DNA of 64,000 bases, from contig OX381716.1 in the NCBI GenBank assembly GCA_947462335.1, positions 3,778,438-3,842,437 on the forward strand, in the 5' to 3' direction. The position numbers and the translations under genes are program-made. Shown one piece after another: positions 1-12,189 of this stretch. The notes beneath the pieces are model-generated. The model worked only from the letters and a program-made list of their open reading frames with translations, was not told the origin of the DNA and ran no database searches. Position 1 is the stretch's first letter; every line of letters starts with the position of its first letter. This DNA is from Harmothoe impar (taxonomy: Eukaryota; Annelida; Polychaeta; Phyllodocida; Polynoidae).

Positions 1-130
1 GTATAGAATGCAAACATGCACATAGCTCTGGAACTAAACATGATAGAGAGATAAATTGAACATTTCTGAACTCCTCTCGCCAAGACGCTTCGTTTGGCGC
101 TACCCCGAAGACTCTAAGTCGAAGCGTTCT
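1..130. repeat. Dispersed repeat, inverted relative of 45.2-45.4 kb
   Basis: The segment with 'catgatagagagataaattg' and the following 'gaacatttctgaactcctct' reappears in reverse orientation at 45225-45310 and again at 45370-45430. It runs off the left edge. The remainder of 131-530 shows no gene that I can support. Confidence 0.7.
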
Positions 131-538
131 ACTCGCCAAAATTTCCAAACAAAGTCAAATTTCACAAAAAGTAGGGGGGATGGAGGGCTGACACACTAGG
201 GCATAATAAACATGACATTTCTGCATCTAACGAGCCTAATAAGGTGAATATTGGTTGAGATTTACCTTCGATATGAGCCATTTTCAAGAATTTGATTCAA
301 GTTGAGAAATGACAGTCCGGTCTGAGTCCTTGTGTACAATTTTAGAGCATATTCTTAGTTTGGATCGGGCCACTGTCACTGTGCTGAAGATCTATCATTT
401 GATCATTGGCTCTGTTTTAAGTTTAAACACCGGTCTTCGTCATTTTGCGGAATAACCCGGCTACTGAGCTGTCCGCAATTTCACCCCCCAAATAGAGGAA
501 GCCTAATCTATCAATGACAACAAAAATTGCAGACTTAC

Positions 539-619
539 CTTGTATATTTGAGCTGTAATCCATGAAATTAGCCAATTTGGTACCGAATCATCGTCCCTCG
601 GCGTTCTACTGCCCGCCAT
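539..619 (-). CDS. Candidate first coding exon of a gene running off the left edge
   Basis: On the minus strand an ATG in good context (AACATGGCG) at 619-617 opens 27 codons (MAGSRTPRDDDSVPNWLISW, then ITAQIYK). The exon ends at AAG followed by a consensus donor GTAAGT (plus 538-533), in phase 0. Start context plus a perfect donor suggests a real 5' coding exon whose remaining exons lie to the left or outside the window. I could not identify a second exon in 1-500, and the peptide is too short to assign a family. It may be a host gene, one of very few here. A chance ORF with a chance donor cannot be excluded. Confidence 0.4.
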
Positions 620-648
620 GTTGGATTTACATACCGGAGATTGCCGAA

Positions 649-1021
649 GCGCTCGATAAACAAATTATTTTTTTATCAAGGCGGTAATACTGTCAAAAAT
701 GTCAGCAAATGCCTCTATATTACCTGTAGGAGTAATAATATTACCTTGAAAGTCCGTAATTTGCTCTATTTCGGAAGATAAAATGTCCGTATCGACCCCC
801 CGAGCATTTCCGAGTTGCACTCTCGCGAGATCCCATGAAGCGGCGAGATGGCCGTTTTGTTTACTTTGCCGAAATCCGGCACGCACATTATCTTCCGAAA
901 TACAGCAAATTGCGGACTTTGAAGGTAATATTATTACTCCTACAGGTAATATAGTGGCATTTGCGGACATTTTGGACAGTTTAACCGTCTTTATCAATAA
1001 ATAATTTGTTTATCGAGCGCA
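649..1021. repeat. Foldback/MITE element with about 130-bp inverted arms
   Basis: Left arm from 649 (gcgctcgataaacaaattat) to about 782 is repeated inverted from about 887 to 1021 (ataatttgtttatcgagcgc). About 105 bp of unrelated sequence separates the arms. Because the arms are inverted copies, both strands encode nearly the same peptide (core NIITPTGNI); that is a by-product of the palindrome, not evidence of a gene. No clear target-site duplication is visible. Confidence 0.8.
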
Positions 1022-1084
1022 CCATAACCGGAAGCGATCATTGTCGTAGAACGGGAAACCTTTTCTCAAGAATCCGACGAGTCA

Positions 1085-1320
1085 AGTTTCGGCGACTAAA
1101 CTTTGCTGAAAATCAATCAATCCTCCTTAATTTGGCCATGTAAGTAGTAAATTATTGCGGATTATCAAAGAATAATATGTTTTCTTTACGTTGTCAGCTT
1201 TTAAGGCAGGAGAAACAATGATAAGTCGTGGAAAATGGACTTCAAGCGAGACGAGTCAGTGAACTCGCTGACTCGCCTGTAAAAAAGTCAACTTCGAGGA
1301 AGGTTATTATTGTAATCTGT
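1085..1320. repeat. Long inverted repeat, partner at 19755-19995
   Basis: From 'gtcaagtttcggcgactaaa' through 'gactcgctgactcgcctgta', the segment matches 19995-19755 in reverse complement with few differences. It contains an internal imperfect palindrome around the gactcg motifs. About 18.4 kb separates the two copies. Confidence 0.8.
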
Positions 1321-1477
1321 TAAATCAATACCAGGTTACACCTTTATACCAGGTTTGATACCTAACCATAAATTGTGAATATTAATCTAGTTAGATGTGA
1401 ATATTAATCTAGTTAGCCTAGCTTAGCTTAGTTTAGTTTAGCTTAACTTTGTTAGTTTTGAAATCAACTAGAAGTTA

Positions 1478-1855
1478 GTGGGAATGCTATGGTGTGGTTG
1501 GGATACCGGTAAATACCACCCCATGTACACATATGAGAAAATGCGCTGGACCCCAGCCAGGTTGGTATACGCTTTTAAATGCATACTATGTGCATGGCAG
1601 CTACTCAGTCACACCGGGTTCAGTGGTAACAACTGGCCCCGATGGGAAAAGGCGCCTATGTCAGAGTGCCTTAATGAGGCTACACTACTAGGACCAGCTG
1701 CCCCCAGTTATAAGTTTGCAAACACTTGTTATGAACATTGTACTCTTTGTATAACACTGTATCCTTTCTTATATGTCTCTGCACTTTTTTATACATATGA
1801 TTGGTGTGTCCCCTCAAAAGTAGTCAACCCCCCGAGCATTGACGGGCGCGGATAG
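1478..1855 (+). pseudogene. Frameshifted 5' part of LINE A ORF2 (putative)
   Basis: This open frame ends in ...PPSIDGRG just where the endonuclease frame begins with ADRFTLRAAKG. The two frames overlap (about 1824-1855), and a single-base indel in the gggcgcgg stretch would join them into ...SIDGR-ADRFTLR. I therefore read it as the N-terminal part of the same ORF2, shifted by one base, not a separate gene. A weak Gly-Pro stretch (TTGPDG, in the neighbouring frame near 1640) is where some related LINEs carry a 2A-like motif, but the motif is not intact here. Confidence 0.4.
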
Positions 1856-4796
1856 GTTTACATTAAGGGCTGCGAAGGGCTTTAAAATAGGTCATGTAAA
1901 CTGTAGAAGCTTTAATGAAGAGACAAGGCCGATTGTACATGAAACACTAGACGCACTGGATGTGTGTTGTCTAACAGAAACCTGGTTGGACGACACCCAC
2001 ACAAATGCCAATATACTCTGGCCAGGCAGGCAGTATCACCGCCTGGACAGAGATAGTAGAGCAGGGGGCCTATTGATCTACCTGAAAAATGACATAGCCT
2101 TGTTTTCAGACCAAATCGAGGATCTCTGTGTCATGTCAGATAAAATGGAAACCCTTGCCATCACCATAAAGAAACCACAAGTCAGGTCTAAACTGGTACT
2201 TAATGTATACAGACCCCCTAAGTGTAAAGTAGCAGACTTTCTATTTGATCTAGATATTATGCTGAAGAAGGTATACAAGGACCATGGCAACGCCGAGGTC
2301 TGGTTGCTGGGTGACCTAAACGTAAACTTACTGGACACACAAAATAATGAAACAATTGCCCTTGAGAACTTAATGGGCCAGAAGGGTCTACTTGGTAAAA
2401 TCATGGCCATCACTAGACCTAAGGATGATTCTGGTACATGTATAGACCTGATCTATACTAACTGTCACTGTGTGTCGGCCAGCGGGGTTATGGTTGAATT
2501 GATAAGTGACCATTTCCCTGTGTACGCCTGCAGGAAGAAGGATCAGGTGGTAACCCAACAGCTAAGTTTCAGAGGTAGAAGCTATAGGCGGTACATCTGT
2601 GAAGACTTGCAGGACCATCTGGCCTGTAATGACTGGTCAGCATTCTATGACGCAAATGATCCAAATGTCAAATGGGAAATCATTAGAACATCTATACTAG
2701 AATACATGGACCAGGAGTGCCCTATTAAGGACATTACCTGCAAAGACCATGCAAATGAATGGATGACCAATGACATACGGGAAACCATGCTAGATAGGGA
2801 CAGGGCAGTTAGAACCTACTTAACAAAGAGAAGTACGGCCGGGCTAGAGATAGTAAAGAGACAGCGGAGGAGGGTAGCTAAGACATGCAAGAAGGCTAGG
2901 GGGTCAAGTGTCAAGGACACACTAGAAGAGAGCAGGGGTGATAGCAAAAGATTCTGGCGAATAATAAATAGTTTTTTAAACCCCAAGGATAAATCCACTT
3001 CCGCATCATTCATGGACGATAAAGGGGAAAGACACAGTGGCCAAGATGCGGCCACCTTCTGTAATGATTATTTTGCTGATATTGGGGAAAAATTGTTTGA
3101 TGAGAATGAGACAAACTTTGGTAGGCCTATAGAAGATGAGCTTGATCTGGACATCCTTTTGAATAACATCAGGGAGGCAGCGGATTTGGCAGGGGAGGAG
3201 AAATGGCTCAAGGGCATGCTAGTCTTCACCCATGAGGATATTATAAAAGTGGTCAATTCTATATCAGTAGAAAAGTCCTCAGGACTAGATTTTTTATCTG
3301 CCAAAGTGTGTAAAGATGCCTTCACTGTTCTCATACCCCAACTTAGAAATTTGTTTAACAGCAGCATTGAGTTGGGAATTTTCCCAAAAGAGTGGTCTAG
3401 GGCACTGGTTGTCCCAATACCAAAGTCTGGCCAATTGTCACAGGTGGCCAATTGGAGGCCAGTGAGCCTACTACCCCTTCCAGGCAAGATGCTAGAGAGG
3501 CTGGTTCACCAATATGTCACGGCAATTCTGGAAGAAGGCAAGCTTTTATCTGACAAACAATACGGTTTCAGGAAGGGTAAGGGCACAGCTGACGCAGTGT
3601 TCGATTTAATTACAGACATGTATACTGCCAGGGACGAGGGTCAAGCAATGGGGGTTTGTTACATAGATTTTAGTAAAGCCTTCGATTCCATACACCAGTC
3701 TCTACTAGTCAATAAATTAAATGCATATGGTCTGGGCTCTGGGTTTGCTGACTGGCTGGGGGATTATCTAAGGGGAAGATGTCAAAGAACAATGCTCAAC
3801 AATAGCCAATCATCTTCTAAAACGGTCAAATTTGGGGTCCCACAGGGTTCTATCCTGGGGCCCCTCCTTTTTATCATGTTCATAAATGACATCAACAAAG
3901 TTGTAGAGCATTGTAGGCTACAGCTTTATGCAGATGATATAGCCCTCATAGCCAGCGGCAATGATACTACCAGGGTCCACGAACACTTACAGTCTGACAT
4001 GAATAGAATAACAGCCTGGTGCCAGCAAAACGGCCTCACTATCAACGCTAAAAAGACTAAGGTGGTGTGGCATGGCAGCAAATCGCAGATAGATAGGTTA
4101 AAACTACAAAGTGTAAAGGTCAAAGGTATAGCACTGGAAAGTCCAGAGAGCTACCAATATCTAGGGGTTGAAATTGATAGTAAACTAACTATGTCTAAGC
4201 AGGTGAACAACACTATCAGAACTGTTAGTTACAGGCTAATTAATCTTGGGAGACTGAGGTATATGGTCGACAAGACTACGGCACTACAGATTTACAAACA
4301 AACTGTAGTGCCGTACTTTGATTATTGCAGCTTCCTGTGTGATGGGTCTACTGCAGCAGCAACCATGAAAATGCAGAGGCTACAAAACAGGGGCCTTAAG
4401 ATCTGTAAGGGAAACTATGACAGAATACCGACAGTGCAGCTACATGCCGAGAGTAAAGTGCAGCTACTCGCTGATAGAAGGAAGCAGCAATTACTATTAC
4501 TAATGTACAAACAGTCAAAAAAACTGAATCTGAGACCGGTAGCAAACCCAAGAACTAGGTCAGATCATAAAGTCAAATTTGTTATTAAGAGGCCCAGATT
4601 AGAACGCTTCAAAAAGAGCCCATTTTATAGGGGAGTGAAGTTGTGGAATCGTCTGAAGCCAAGAGTCCAACTGTCTGAGTCAAAGGAACAGTTCCAGAAA
4701 AGATGTGCGGCGGATTCTGATGACTCCTCTGATGAGGAGTCAGACCACGCCCCGTCCTCCTCAGACTCAGAAGAGGAGGGGAGAATGGAAGCGTGA
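1839..4796 (+). CDS. LINE A ORF2: AP-like endonuclease plus reverse transcriptase
   Basis: Non-LTR retrotransposon polyprotein that nicks target DNA and copies its own RNA by target-primed reverse transcription. About 985 uninterrupted codons. The N-terminal endonuclease shows HVNCRS, LTETWLDD, VYRPP, GDLNVNL, DLIYTN and SDHFPV. The central reverse transcriptase shows RPVSLLPLPGKMLE, YGFRKGKGT, DFSKAFDSI, GVPQGSILGPLLF and the catalytic YADD. A thumb region with YQYLGVEID follows, and the C-terminus is a very acidic Ser/Asp/Glu tail. No RNase H is seen, which fits CR1/L2/Jockey-type elements; the clade needs a tree. The frame opens after a TAG and lacks an early ATG, because the N-terminus lies in another frame (1478-1855). 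All catalytic motifs look intact, so it is recent, but it is probably not autonomous unless the frameshift is an error. Confidence 0.93.
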   Translation: MTGADRFTLRAAKGFKIGHVNCRSFNEETRPIVHETLDALDVCCLTETWLDDTHTNANILWPGRQYHRLDRDSRAGGLLIYLKNDIALFSDQIEDLCVMSDKMETLAITIKKPQVRSKLVLNVYRPPKCKVADFLFDLDIMLKKVYKDHGNAEVWLLGDLNVNLLDTQNNETIALENLMGQKGLLGKIMAITRPKDDSGTCIDLIYTNCHCVSASGVMVELISDHFPVYACRKKDQVVTQQLSFRGRSYRRYICEDLQDHLACNDWSAFYDANDPNVKWEIIRTSILEYMDQECPIKDITCKDHANEWMTNDIRETMLDRDRAVRTYLTKRSTAGLEIVKRQRRRVAKTCKKARGSSVKDTLEESRGDSKRFWRIINSFLNPKDKSTSASFMDDKGERHSGQDAATFCNDYFADIGEKLFDENETNFGRPIEDELDLDILLNNIREAADLAGEEKWLKGMLVFTHEDIIKVVNSISVEKSSGLDFLSAKVCKDAFTVLIPQLRNLFNSSIELGIFPKEWSRALVVPIPKSGQLSQVANWRPVSLLPLPGKMLERLVHQYVTAILEEGKLLSDKQYGFRKGKGTADAVFDLITDMYTARDEGQAMGVCYIDFSKAFDSIHQSLLVNKLNAYGLGSGFADWLGDYLRGRCQRTMLNNSQSSSKTVKFGVPQGSILGPLLFIMFINDINKVVEHCRLQLYADDIALIASGNDTTRVHEHLQSDMNRITAWCQQNGLTINAKKTKVVWHGSKSQIDRLKLQSVKVKGIALESPESYQYLGVEIDSKLTMSKQVNNTIRTVSYRLINLGRLRYMVDKTTALQIYKQTVVPYFDYCSFLCDGSTAAATMKMQRLQNRGLKICKGNYDRIPTVQLHAESKVQLLADRRKQQLLLLMYKQSKKLNLRPVANPRTRSDHKVKFVIKRPRLERFKKSPFYRGVKLWNRLKPRVQLSESKEQFQKRCAADSDDSSDEESDHAPSSSDSEEEGRMEA

Positions 4797-5760
4797 TGGC
4801 GAATCATAAATTAGGTATGAGGAAAGGAAAGATTGAATGCAGTTCACATATTACCTTTACATACATATTATTTTTTCGTGTGGACTACTTATTCCTTGTT
4901 TTTTGCTTGCTTTGTTTTTGTTCTTGCTCTTATTTCCTTTCCTTGGACTGTTCCATGACCACAAAAGTCAGACTGGGCCAACTTAGAAGTCCCAGTACAG
5001 TACATCAGGTGATCATGTCATATGCATATCATATGCCTATTGTTTGTACTTTGTTTGTATCCTGTTTGTATTTATTGTTTTCTGCCATTTACTGCTGTTT
5101 TTTTACAAATGTCATGCTCAGTGCTGACCTGAAAAGCCCTTAACATTCGCAGTCTACCTTTTTTGTACCGTATAAGAAGCTCATTGGACACTATGGGACA
5201 CACACCAATCATACTACTCTTTCACTGTGATATACTTCTCTATGTTTATCTTGTCATTTTTATCATCACTGTTATCATTACATGCTAAATATAGTTGTTA
5301 CTAAGTCGAAAATACATGAATCCAAGACACTAATGGCTTCCTCTGTGAATGACCAGGACAATGAACAATGGATATATAGTCAAACTAAGGCCGCGTTGAG
5401 GTCACCACTGATACTGATACACTTACAGTATCATTAATTATACATATAACATGAATTGTAAGAACATATGCTCAAGCCAAATATTATGATAATATCTCTA
5501 AATGAATTGCTGTTAATTGTTATTATATATGTAGTCAATATGCTCCGACAGAGTATGTACCGATTCTGAATCATGACGTTATATGAATACCATCACTTTC
5601 CTTCAGTTACAAATGAAAACATCACACGGCTTTAAACCATGTAATACTTTGTAATAAATGAGTCTCGTTTAGAGCTCACTGAAACGAAATTACTTTTAAT
5701 CCCCTTCAGTTTGAATCACTTTAGTTTGAATCCTCTTTAGTTGTAATGCCTTGTACTGTT
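4797..5760. other. LINE A 3' flank, no gene seen
   Basis: Probably the 3' untranslated region of LINE A followed by unique A/T-rich DNA. No poly(A) or simple tandem tail marks an obvious 3' end. No coding potential that I can support. Confidence 0.4.
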
Positions 5761-5763
5761 ACC

Positions 5764-5985
5764 CTATAAGGATGGCATGATGCCATAATGCGTCATGCTC
5801 TTGGTCGTCATGATGCATACATGCATTCAAGCATCATCCTTACCTTGTTGGGTTGAGACACTCCTGACGGGTTGTCATGATGCATCAATACAGCACAAGC
5901 GAGTTACTCGCCAGGGCTGCATTGGTGCATCGTGACGACAAATGTCATCTTTAGCAACATCCATCCTTACAGGGTCAATCTCCTT
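5764..5985. repeat. TTAA-type palindromic MITE, copy 1
   Basis: Contains the family signature: gatgcatc..., 'gcgagttactcgccagggct', and an end 'gacatccatccttacagggt'. Imperfect palindrome of nested inverted segments. Confidence 0.65.
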
Positions 5986-7073
5986 TAGTTTAAATCCCCT
6001 TTGGTTTAAAACCCCTACTGAACCTCCCCACAACCTTACCTGTGTGACCCGCTCACACCAATATGTGTATGGTGCCTCCTGTTTCCTGTGCTAGGTCCCC
6101 CCACAGCACCCAGTGACTGGGTATGTGGGGCAGGCCCTGGGCCACATGCCTGCTACCAATGGGGCAGGTAACATCAGCAGGTGGCCTGTCACTTGGTGAG
6201 TTACCGCAACACCTCGTGTATAGGCCCCCGTTTGTATGGAAGTAACACAGCTAGTGTCCCCAGTTCACAAAGACACATTATTTTACGTCAAAATAACATT
6301 TTTTTAGACTATATATATCATTATGCCATGGTAAGGAGCCTTAGAGAAACTTTGTATAATGTTATAAAATGCTGTATAAGGTTTTTTGTTCACTGGGCGG
6401 TTTATTGGATCTTTAAAAAGTCAGGATATGGCTAATACGCAAGAATGTTTTCATACCTAGCATGTGATTGCCCTATCTATAAACCACTGCAGTCCATACA
6501 CTCACTGCAGTGTTGTAAATCCTGGGGAGTGTACCAACTCTAAAGGGTTGGCATAGTGCTTGCATGTAACACTGAGGAGTTACTCATCAGGGATGTATCC
6601 CTGTATCATATTAAAAATGGTCATTATGCATTAATGCCTGATGCGGCCATTAAAGGGTTAATGGATAGTGCCATCCGTCTATGTAGAGAAGTCACAGAGT
6701 CAGTTTGCTGCTACCAGGGTGTGGGATAGCTGTGTACCAGCCGATCAGAACACCTCAAATTGGTCTTAGTTACCATGGCAACCTGACATGTCACCAAGCA
6801 ACGGCTACATTGTTCAATCAGCCACCTGGTGGAGCGGAAGTTCACTAAGTGAGGGAAGTCTGGTACAGTGATACCCTGACCAACGGTCTAAACTTTGTGT
6901 GTCCGTGTGAGTGTGTGGGTGTGGGTGTGGGTGGTATAATAGTACCCTGGGTGATCAGTCAGAACAACTGCCAAACTCATGGGATAACTGTATTTGTCAA
7001 TAGTGTAATTTTGTGCAATTGACTAGTTTTTTCATATGATTTCTTCCGATAGAGTGTTTTTATTATTTTCCAA
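5986..7073. other. No gene seen; one perfect X-box and part of a MITE
   Basis: Unassigned DNA. A MITE-like fragment lies at about 6570-6665. A perfect palindromic RFX X-box (gttaccatggcaac) lies at 6769-6782. A GT-rich stretch is at about 6897-6935. Confidence 0.4.
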
Positions 7074-7202
7074 ATCCTTGGCTCATGACTTGGTCATCAT
7101 GATGCACCAATGCAGCACCAGCATGTTACTCACAGAGGCTGCAATAGTGCATCATGATGACAAATGTCATCTTTTCAAGACATCCGTCTTTAGATAGTTA
7201 AG
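7074..7202. repeat. TTAA-type MITE, partial copy
   Basis: Shares 'catcatgatgcaccaatgca' and 'atcatgatgacaaatgtcat' with the family and ends near 'catccgtctttagatagtta'. Confidence 0.55.
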
Positions 7203-7674
7203 ATTAATGGGAGCTTCCTCCAGGGCAGACGCTTAGTGACACTTGGTGAACAGTCTGACTTATCTTACACCTGGGGGCAGGTGTGTGTGTGTGTGTGTGT
7301 GTGTTGGGGGGGGGTACAGTTGAGTGTGGTGGTAGGGCCTAAAATAATATGGTTTCTGGTAACCCAACATTACCTAGAGACCAATGCAGTAAGAAAGGGT
7401 GACAGTCAGAGAAGTTGCTGATAAAGTTTTTGAACATTTCTGAAGCGTGATCGACAAAAACATATAATTTTTTTTTTTTTTATTTAACGAACAATTTTCT
7501 ATAAATATACAACTTTCCCTGAGAGTTCTACAATTATTTCACCAAAGTAATATGACTTCATTGAAAGCATTTACATCTCTCAATTTATCATATATCATTG
7601 ATCCAAAGTTTATTTGAACACAAAGATCATAACCTTTGGTGTCATTCCAGCCATTTTCATCAAATTCAGAGAAT

Positions 7675-8885
7675 AATCCCCACCCCACCTCCTCAGATTT
7701 GAATGTGCTTCCTTCCTAATGTAGACATATATATAGCTCTATTCATTATATATAATGAATAGAGCTTTGCAAAAAATTAAGGCAGAATTCCTATTATGTC
7801 AGATCCTACAGGCTCACAAACAGGACGAAGCAAGTACACTTTTTCTATAACTTATTTCTGGGCCATTTCCTAGGGCCTATAATTCGGAAATAGCTTGGGT
7901 TGAGGATGTGTCATTTTCTGAACTGGTTCTATGGATTACTGGCATGAGGCAAATATAAAATCAAAGTGTACAGCATAAAATTTCCCATATTGCTTTGTGG
8001 TCAAACTTTGGAAATACACCTTTCCCTTTGAGCATGAAGGTGGGTTCAGAGAGTTCTCCCGGCAGTAGAATTTATTACAATTGGGCCATAATTGATTTTC
8101 TGTGTCTATATAAGTATCTTAATAGGCATATGTATTACCTTAAGTAAACAAAGATTATTCAGGGAAATATGACTGTCTGAAAATGACACAGAAATAGAAT
8201 TGGCACTTTTGACCCCCAAATATGGCCATGTGGGATAGGTGAACCCAACCCAGAATATGATATATTTAAAATAGCTATATCTCCCCCTCATATTGATGTA
8301 AGAAAGAAGCTGGGTTCTCATTTCCTTCATGATGTTGTAATCCATGAGAAACACTGATTTTCCTTGAAACTGACTATGAGGACATGTTTAGGTAGCTCTC
8401 CAATCAAAAGTAGTTTTCATGAAGTGTTCCTATTTTGGTTTCTATATCTACCTACATATGCCTATTAAGATAGTTATATAGACACAGAAAAACAATTATG
8501 GCCCAATTGTAAAGAATATTATTGGTGGGAGAACTCTCTGAACCCGCCTTCATGCTCAAAGGGAAAGGTGTATTTCCAAAGTTTAAACACATATAGGAAA
8601 TTCTATGCTATACACTTCAATATTACATTTGCCTCATGCCAGTAATCCATAGAACCAGTTCAGAAAATGACACATCCTCAACCCAAGCGATTTCCGAATT
8701 ATAGGCCCCAGGAAATGGCCCAGAAATAAGGTAAAGAAAAAGTGTACTTGCTTCATCCTGTTTGTAGGATCTGACATAAAAGGAATTCTGCCTAAATATT
8801 TTGCATAGCTCTATTTGTCATATGAGTCTACATTAGGAAGGAAGCACATTCAAATCTGAGTAGGTCAAGTGGGGAGCCGTTGATG
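7675..8885. repeat. 1.2-kb foldback element with about 430-bp inverted arms
   Basis: Left arm 7680-8130 and right arm 8440-8880 are inverted copies. For example, 'ccatttcctagggcctataa' on the left matches 'ttataggccccaggaaatgg' on the right. The 300-bp centre holds an open frame of 82 codons on the minus strand (8106-8354) without recognisable similarity. A perfect 32-bp palindrome at 7735-7766, centred on attatatataat, lies in the left arm and is not mirrored in the right. Confidence 0.85.
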
Positions 8886-9175
8886 AAATTCAACGGAGTT
8901 ACTCTTTGTAAAATAAAAAATATATGTGTAAAAAATCTGACCTACCTTACCTATTTATTTCCTTCAAATTACCTTAGCCCACCACCAACCACCCTACCCT
9001 GTGTGGGTTACAGGTGTGTGAGGGGCGGGGGTATCTCACCCTACCCTACCCTGTGTGGGGTATGTGTGTGTGTGTGCGGGGGGTATCTTACCCTACCCTA
9101 CCCCTTCCTACCTGGAGGTATGCCGCACCTGTTGTACTCCGTCACTGAGCCCCAACACTGTAGGTATTCAATTAG

Positions 9176-9400
9176 TCCTTTAACCCATTGAGGACAGATG
9201 TCACTAAAAGATGACATTTGTAGTCATGATGCACCGATGCAACCCTTGCAAGCTACAGTCTGGGGATGCATTGCTACATCATGCTGACCCTCCAGGTGTC
9301 TCAAACCCGGAGGTGCAGCATGATGCTTGAATGTAGCACTAGCGAGTTACTCACCAGGGCTGCATTCATGCATCATGATGACTAAGGGCATGATCCATTA
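9176..9400. repeat. TTAA-type palindromic MITE, copy
   Basis: Begins 'ttaacccattgaggacagat' and holds the two inverted segments around 'tgcattcatgcatcatgatg'. A shorter related piece lies at 9812-9882 and ends in 'gcggtccttagagggttaa'. Between them, 9400-9810 has short tandem 'ttgaatcaacat' units near 9440-9500 and no supported gene. Confidence 0.65.
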
Positions 9401-10309
9401 CTACAGAACTCCCAGTGAGCACAAAATTCAGTTCAACATTGGATCAACATTGAATCAACATTGAATCAACATTTACAACCAGTTATCAATGTTGAATCAA
9501 TGTTCTGTGTCCAGACACACAGGGTAAATACCAAAGTTTGTATAGAAATGCCATACATTACCAGCCTGCATATAGGTCATGACAATGAACATGTAGATAG
9601 GAAACTAAGTGCTCTGCACTGTCTGCACCCTGGTGGTAGGTCGGAGTACTAGCAGTACTTGGCGGTATACTCTATCTTTGACCTGCTGGCCACAAAAGGC
9701 TTCCCTAATGGGCTTACTGCTGGACCGGATAGCCTATGTCTTTGGGAAATTAGCCTGGGCTGCATAACACGAAATGGGCCTGGGCAATCCCAGGAGAAAT
9801 AAACAAATTAACAACAGCATGATGCATCATTATGACCTAGGGCATGATGCATTAAGGTATGATGCGGTCCTTAGAGGGTTAAGGTGGCAGTGGGGAAGAA
9901 CCCCAGGTGCACTGCTCTAGCAGTAAGAAGGTCAGACAGTGTGGGGCAACTACATCCCCAGCCTCGCTATAACCTGCATCTCTGCTTAAGGCAGCCGATC
10001 ACTCTCAGAACCTACTTAGCACCCTGGTCGCCCAAAGATATTGCTATAAAATCCCGTAACCCAAATGTTTAAAATGAGGTAGTGTCAGTAAGTGTAGAGT
10101 AGTATTATAATGTGGGAGTTTATCACCAGTCAGTTCAGACATCAGGGATTAGGTGTAGGGTAGCAGTTTGTCGACAGGCTGGGAGTTTACCACTTGTCAG
10201 CCAGATATACATCCTGTAGATGTAAATGTTGGCTACACTTGAGAAATGTTCAAAAACATTATCACCAACTGTTCTGAAAAGTCACCTTTCTTGCTGCATT
10301 AATCTATAG

Positions 10310-10815
10310 ATAATACTGTCAGGACCCTTACCTAGTTACAGGAGTCTGTACAGGACTAGGTACCACCAGGACCCTCACCTAGTTCTGGCAGGAGTCTGTA
10401 CAGGACTAGGTACCACCAGGACCCTTACCTGGTTGTGGCAGGAGTCTGTACAGGACTAGGTACCACCAGGACCCTTACCTAGCTGTGGCAGGAGTAAAGG
10501 ACTAGGTACCACCAGGACCCTTACCTAGTTGTGACAGGAGTAAAGGACTAGGTACCACCAGGACCCTTACCCAGTTGTGGCAGGAGTAAGGGACTAGGTA
10601 CCACCAGGACCCTTACCTAGTTGTGGCAGGAGCCTGGGTAGGACTAGGTAGCACCAGGACCCCTACCTGGTTGTGGCAGGAGTCGGGGTATGACCAGGAC
10701 CCCTACCTGGTTGTGGCAGGAGTTTGGGTACGACCAGGACCCTTACCTAGTTGCGGCAGGAGTCTGGGTACCACCAGGACCCTAACCTAGTTTTTATATG
10801 AGTCTGTACAGTACT
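10310..10815. repeat. Minisatellite, about 50-bp unit, roughly 10 copies
   Basis: Units of 'caggacccttacctagttgt' + 'ggcaggagtctgtacaggac' + taggtac. Unit length drifts from about 50 down to about 45 bp toward the right. The preceding 9883-10310 and following 10815-11230 hold no supported gene. Confidence 0.9.
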
Positions 10816-12189
10816 AACAGTGGGTGCGGGAGGAAGAAAGGCGGTGCTGTACTGTCTACTATTTACGTAAAGCCCCCTACAGATGGTGCCCCCTGACCCG
10901 GGCCCCTTTAAGTTCAATGTTGATGCTCAACGTGAATAAAACAATCAAGTAGAGGCCCTGCGGCTGCGGTATGTGGGTGAACTTTACACACTCCATGCAG
11001 ATGTTTGCTGCCTTTACTCGCCAACTCTATCTCTGCTCCAACTTTATAAGATGGCTGCTAAGTGGTTGGGCTAATCTATAATTGTAGTAGGGCCCCCCTG
11101 GGATGATGGAAAAGGCTGTGAATCTGCTTTGTTTAGAATTATTGACGGTGAAATTGGGTGTATAGGGGAGGGGGTTATAGGATACATGTGTTGTATGGGA
11201 ACGGGTGGTGTGGAGAAATACTCCCATGCTCTCCACATAGTGCATAGTGCATGAATGCATCATGTCCTTATATATGAATGCAGCCCTGGTGAGTAACTCA
11301 CCAGTGTTGCATTCAAGCATCCAGCTGATAATACAGGTTTGAGACACTCCTTTTTTTCCCAATTGTTGCTCAAGGCTTCATGAAAGTCTGTTCAGAACTG
11401 ATTCAAAATAATTTAGCGATGTTGTAACCAAAACCATTTCACTGGTACCTTTACTTGCAATCCCCAATACCCAACACCCCAAATATCATCATTTCCTTGA
11501 ACCATTTTTTTGAGAAAATTGCCTTGGCTTCTTCTAAGCAAATAAACACCCAGGGCATTTGGTACCACTGGGGTGGCCCTGTTATGAGGCCATAATTTAC
11601 GAGTCATGTTCCCCTGGGTCATTAACTGTAGGTTGTCCAGTGGTGAGTGCAAGTAGTGTAGATAGGGTGGATAAGATGCTAGTGCTGGTGTTGGAATGCC
11701 CACACCTGTAGTGTGTTACTGAGTACTGGTGGTGTATTGGTAGAGGGGGGGTGTATGTGTGGGAGGTGGGGGACTGTATGTGGGGGGTGTAGATAGTGTA
11801 GATAAGGAGCTAATTGTAGCAGTAGGAATGCCCCACAGCTGCAGTATGTTATTGCTTACAGGGGGTGCATGGGGGGGGGGGTTATAGGATACATGTGTTG
11901 TATGAGAACGGAGGGTGTAGAGGAATTCTCCCATGCTCTTCATTTCAGCAGCTACTTATATCTCAATAGCTTGCCTTGTAACTCACATTTAAAGCAACCA
12001 GGAACAATGACAAACATCTGTACAACATTTATACAAAACCAATTTTATATGTGAGGATGAGATACTAAACGGCTGCCTTAACCCCTTGCATTGCACTATT
12101 CTGCCCTTAAAGGGCTACCTTCTTCCCTTGTTTCACACTATGCTGCCCTTAAAGGATTACATGGTGCTTAAACTTCATACAATGCTGCC

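Noticed and set aside
1600..1660. 2A-like peptide upstream of the LINE A endonuclease
   Set aside because: Only a GPDG remnant is visible; the D-V/I-E-x-N-P-G-P core is not present in any frame.
11413..11703. Open frame conserved between the two duplication arms (partner 62190-62434)
   Set aside because: About half or more of the differences change the amino acid, so conservation follows from duplication, not coding.
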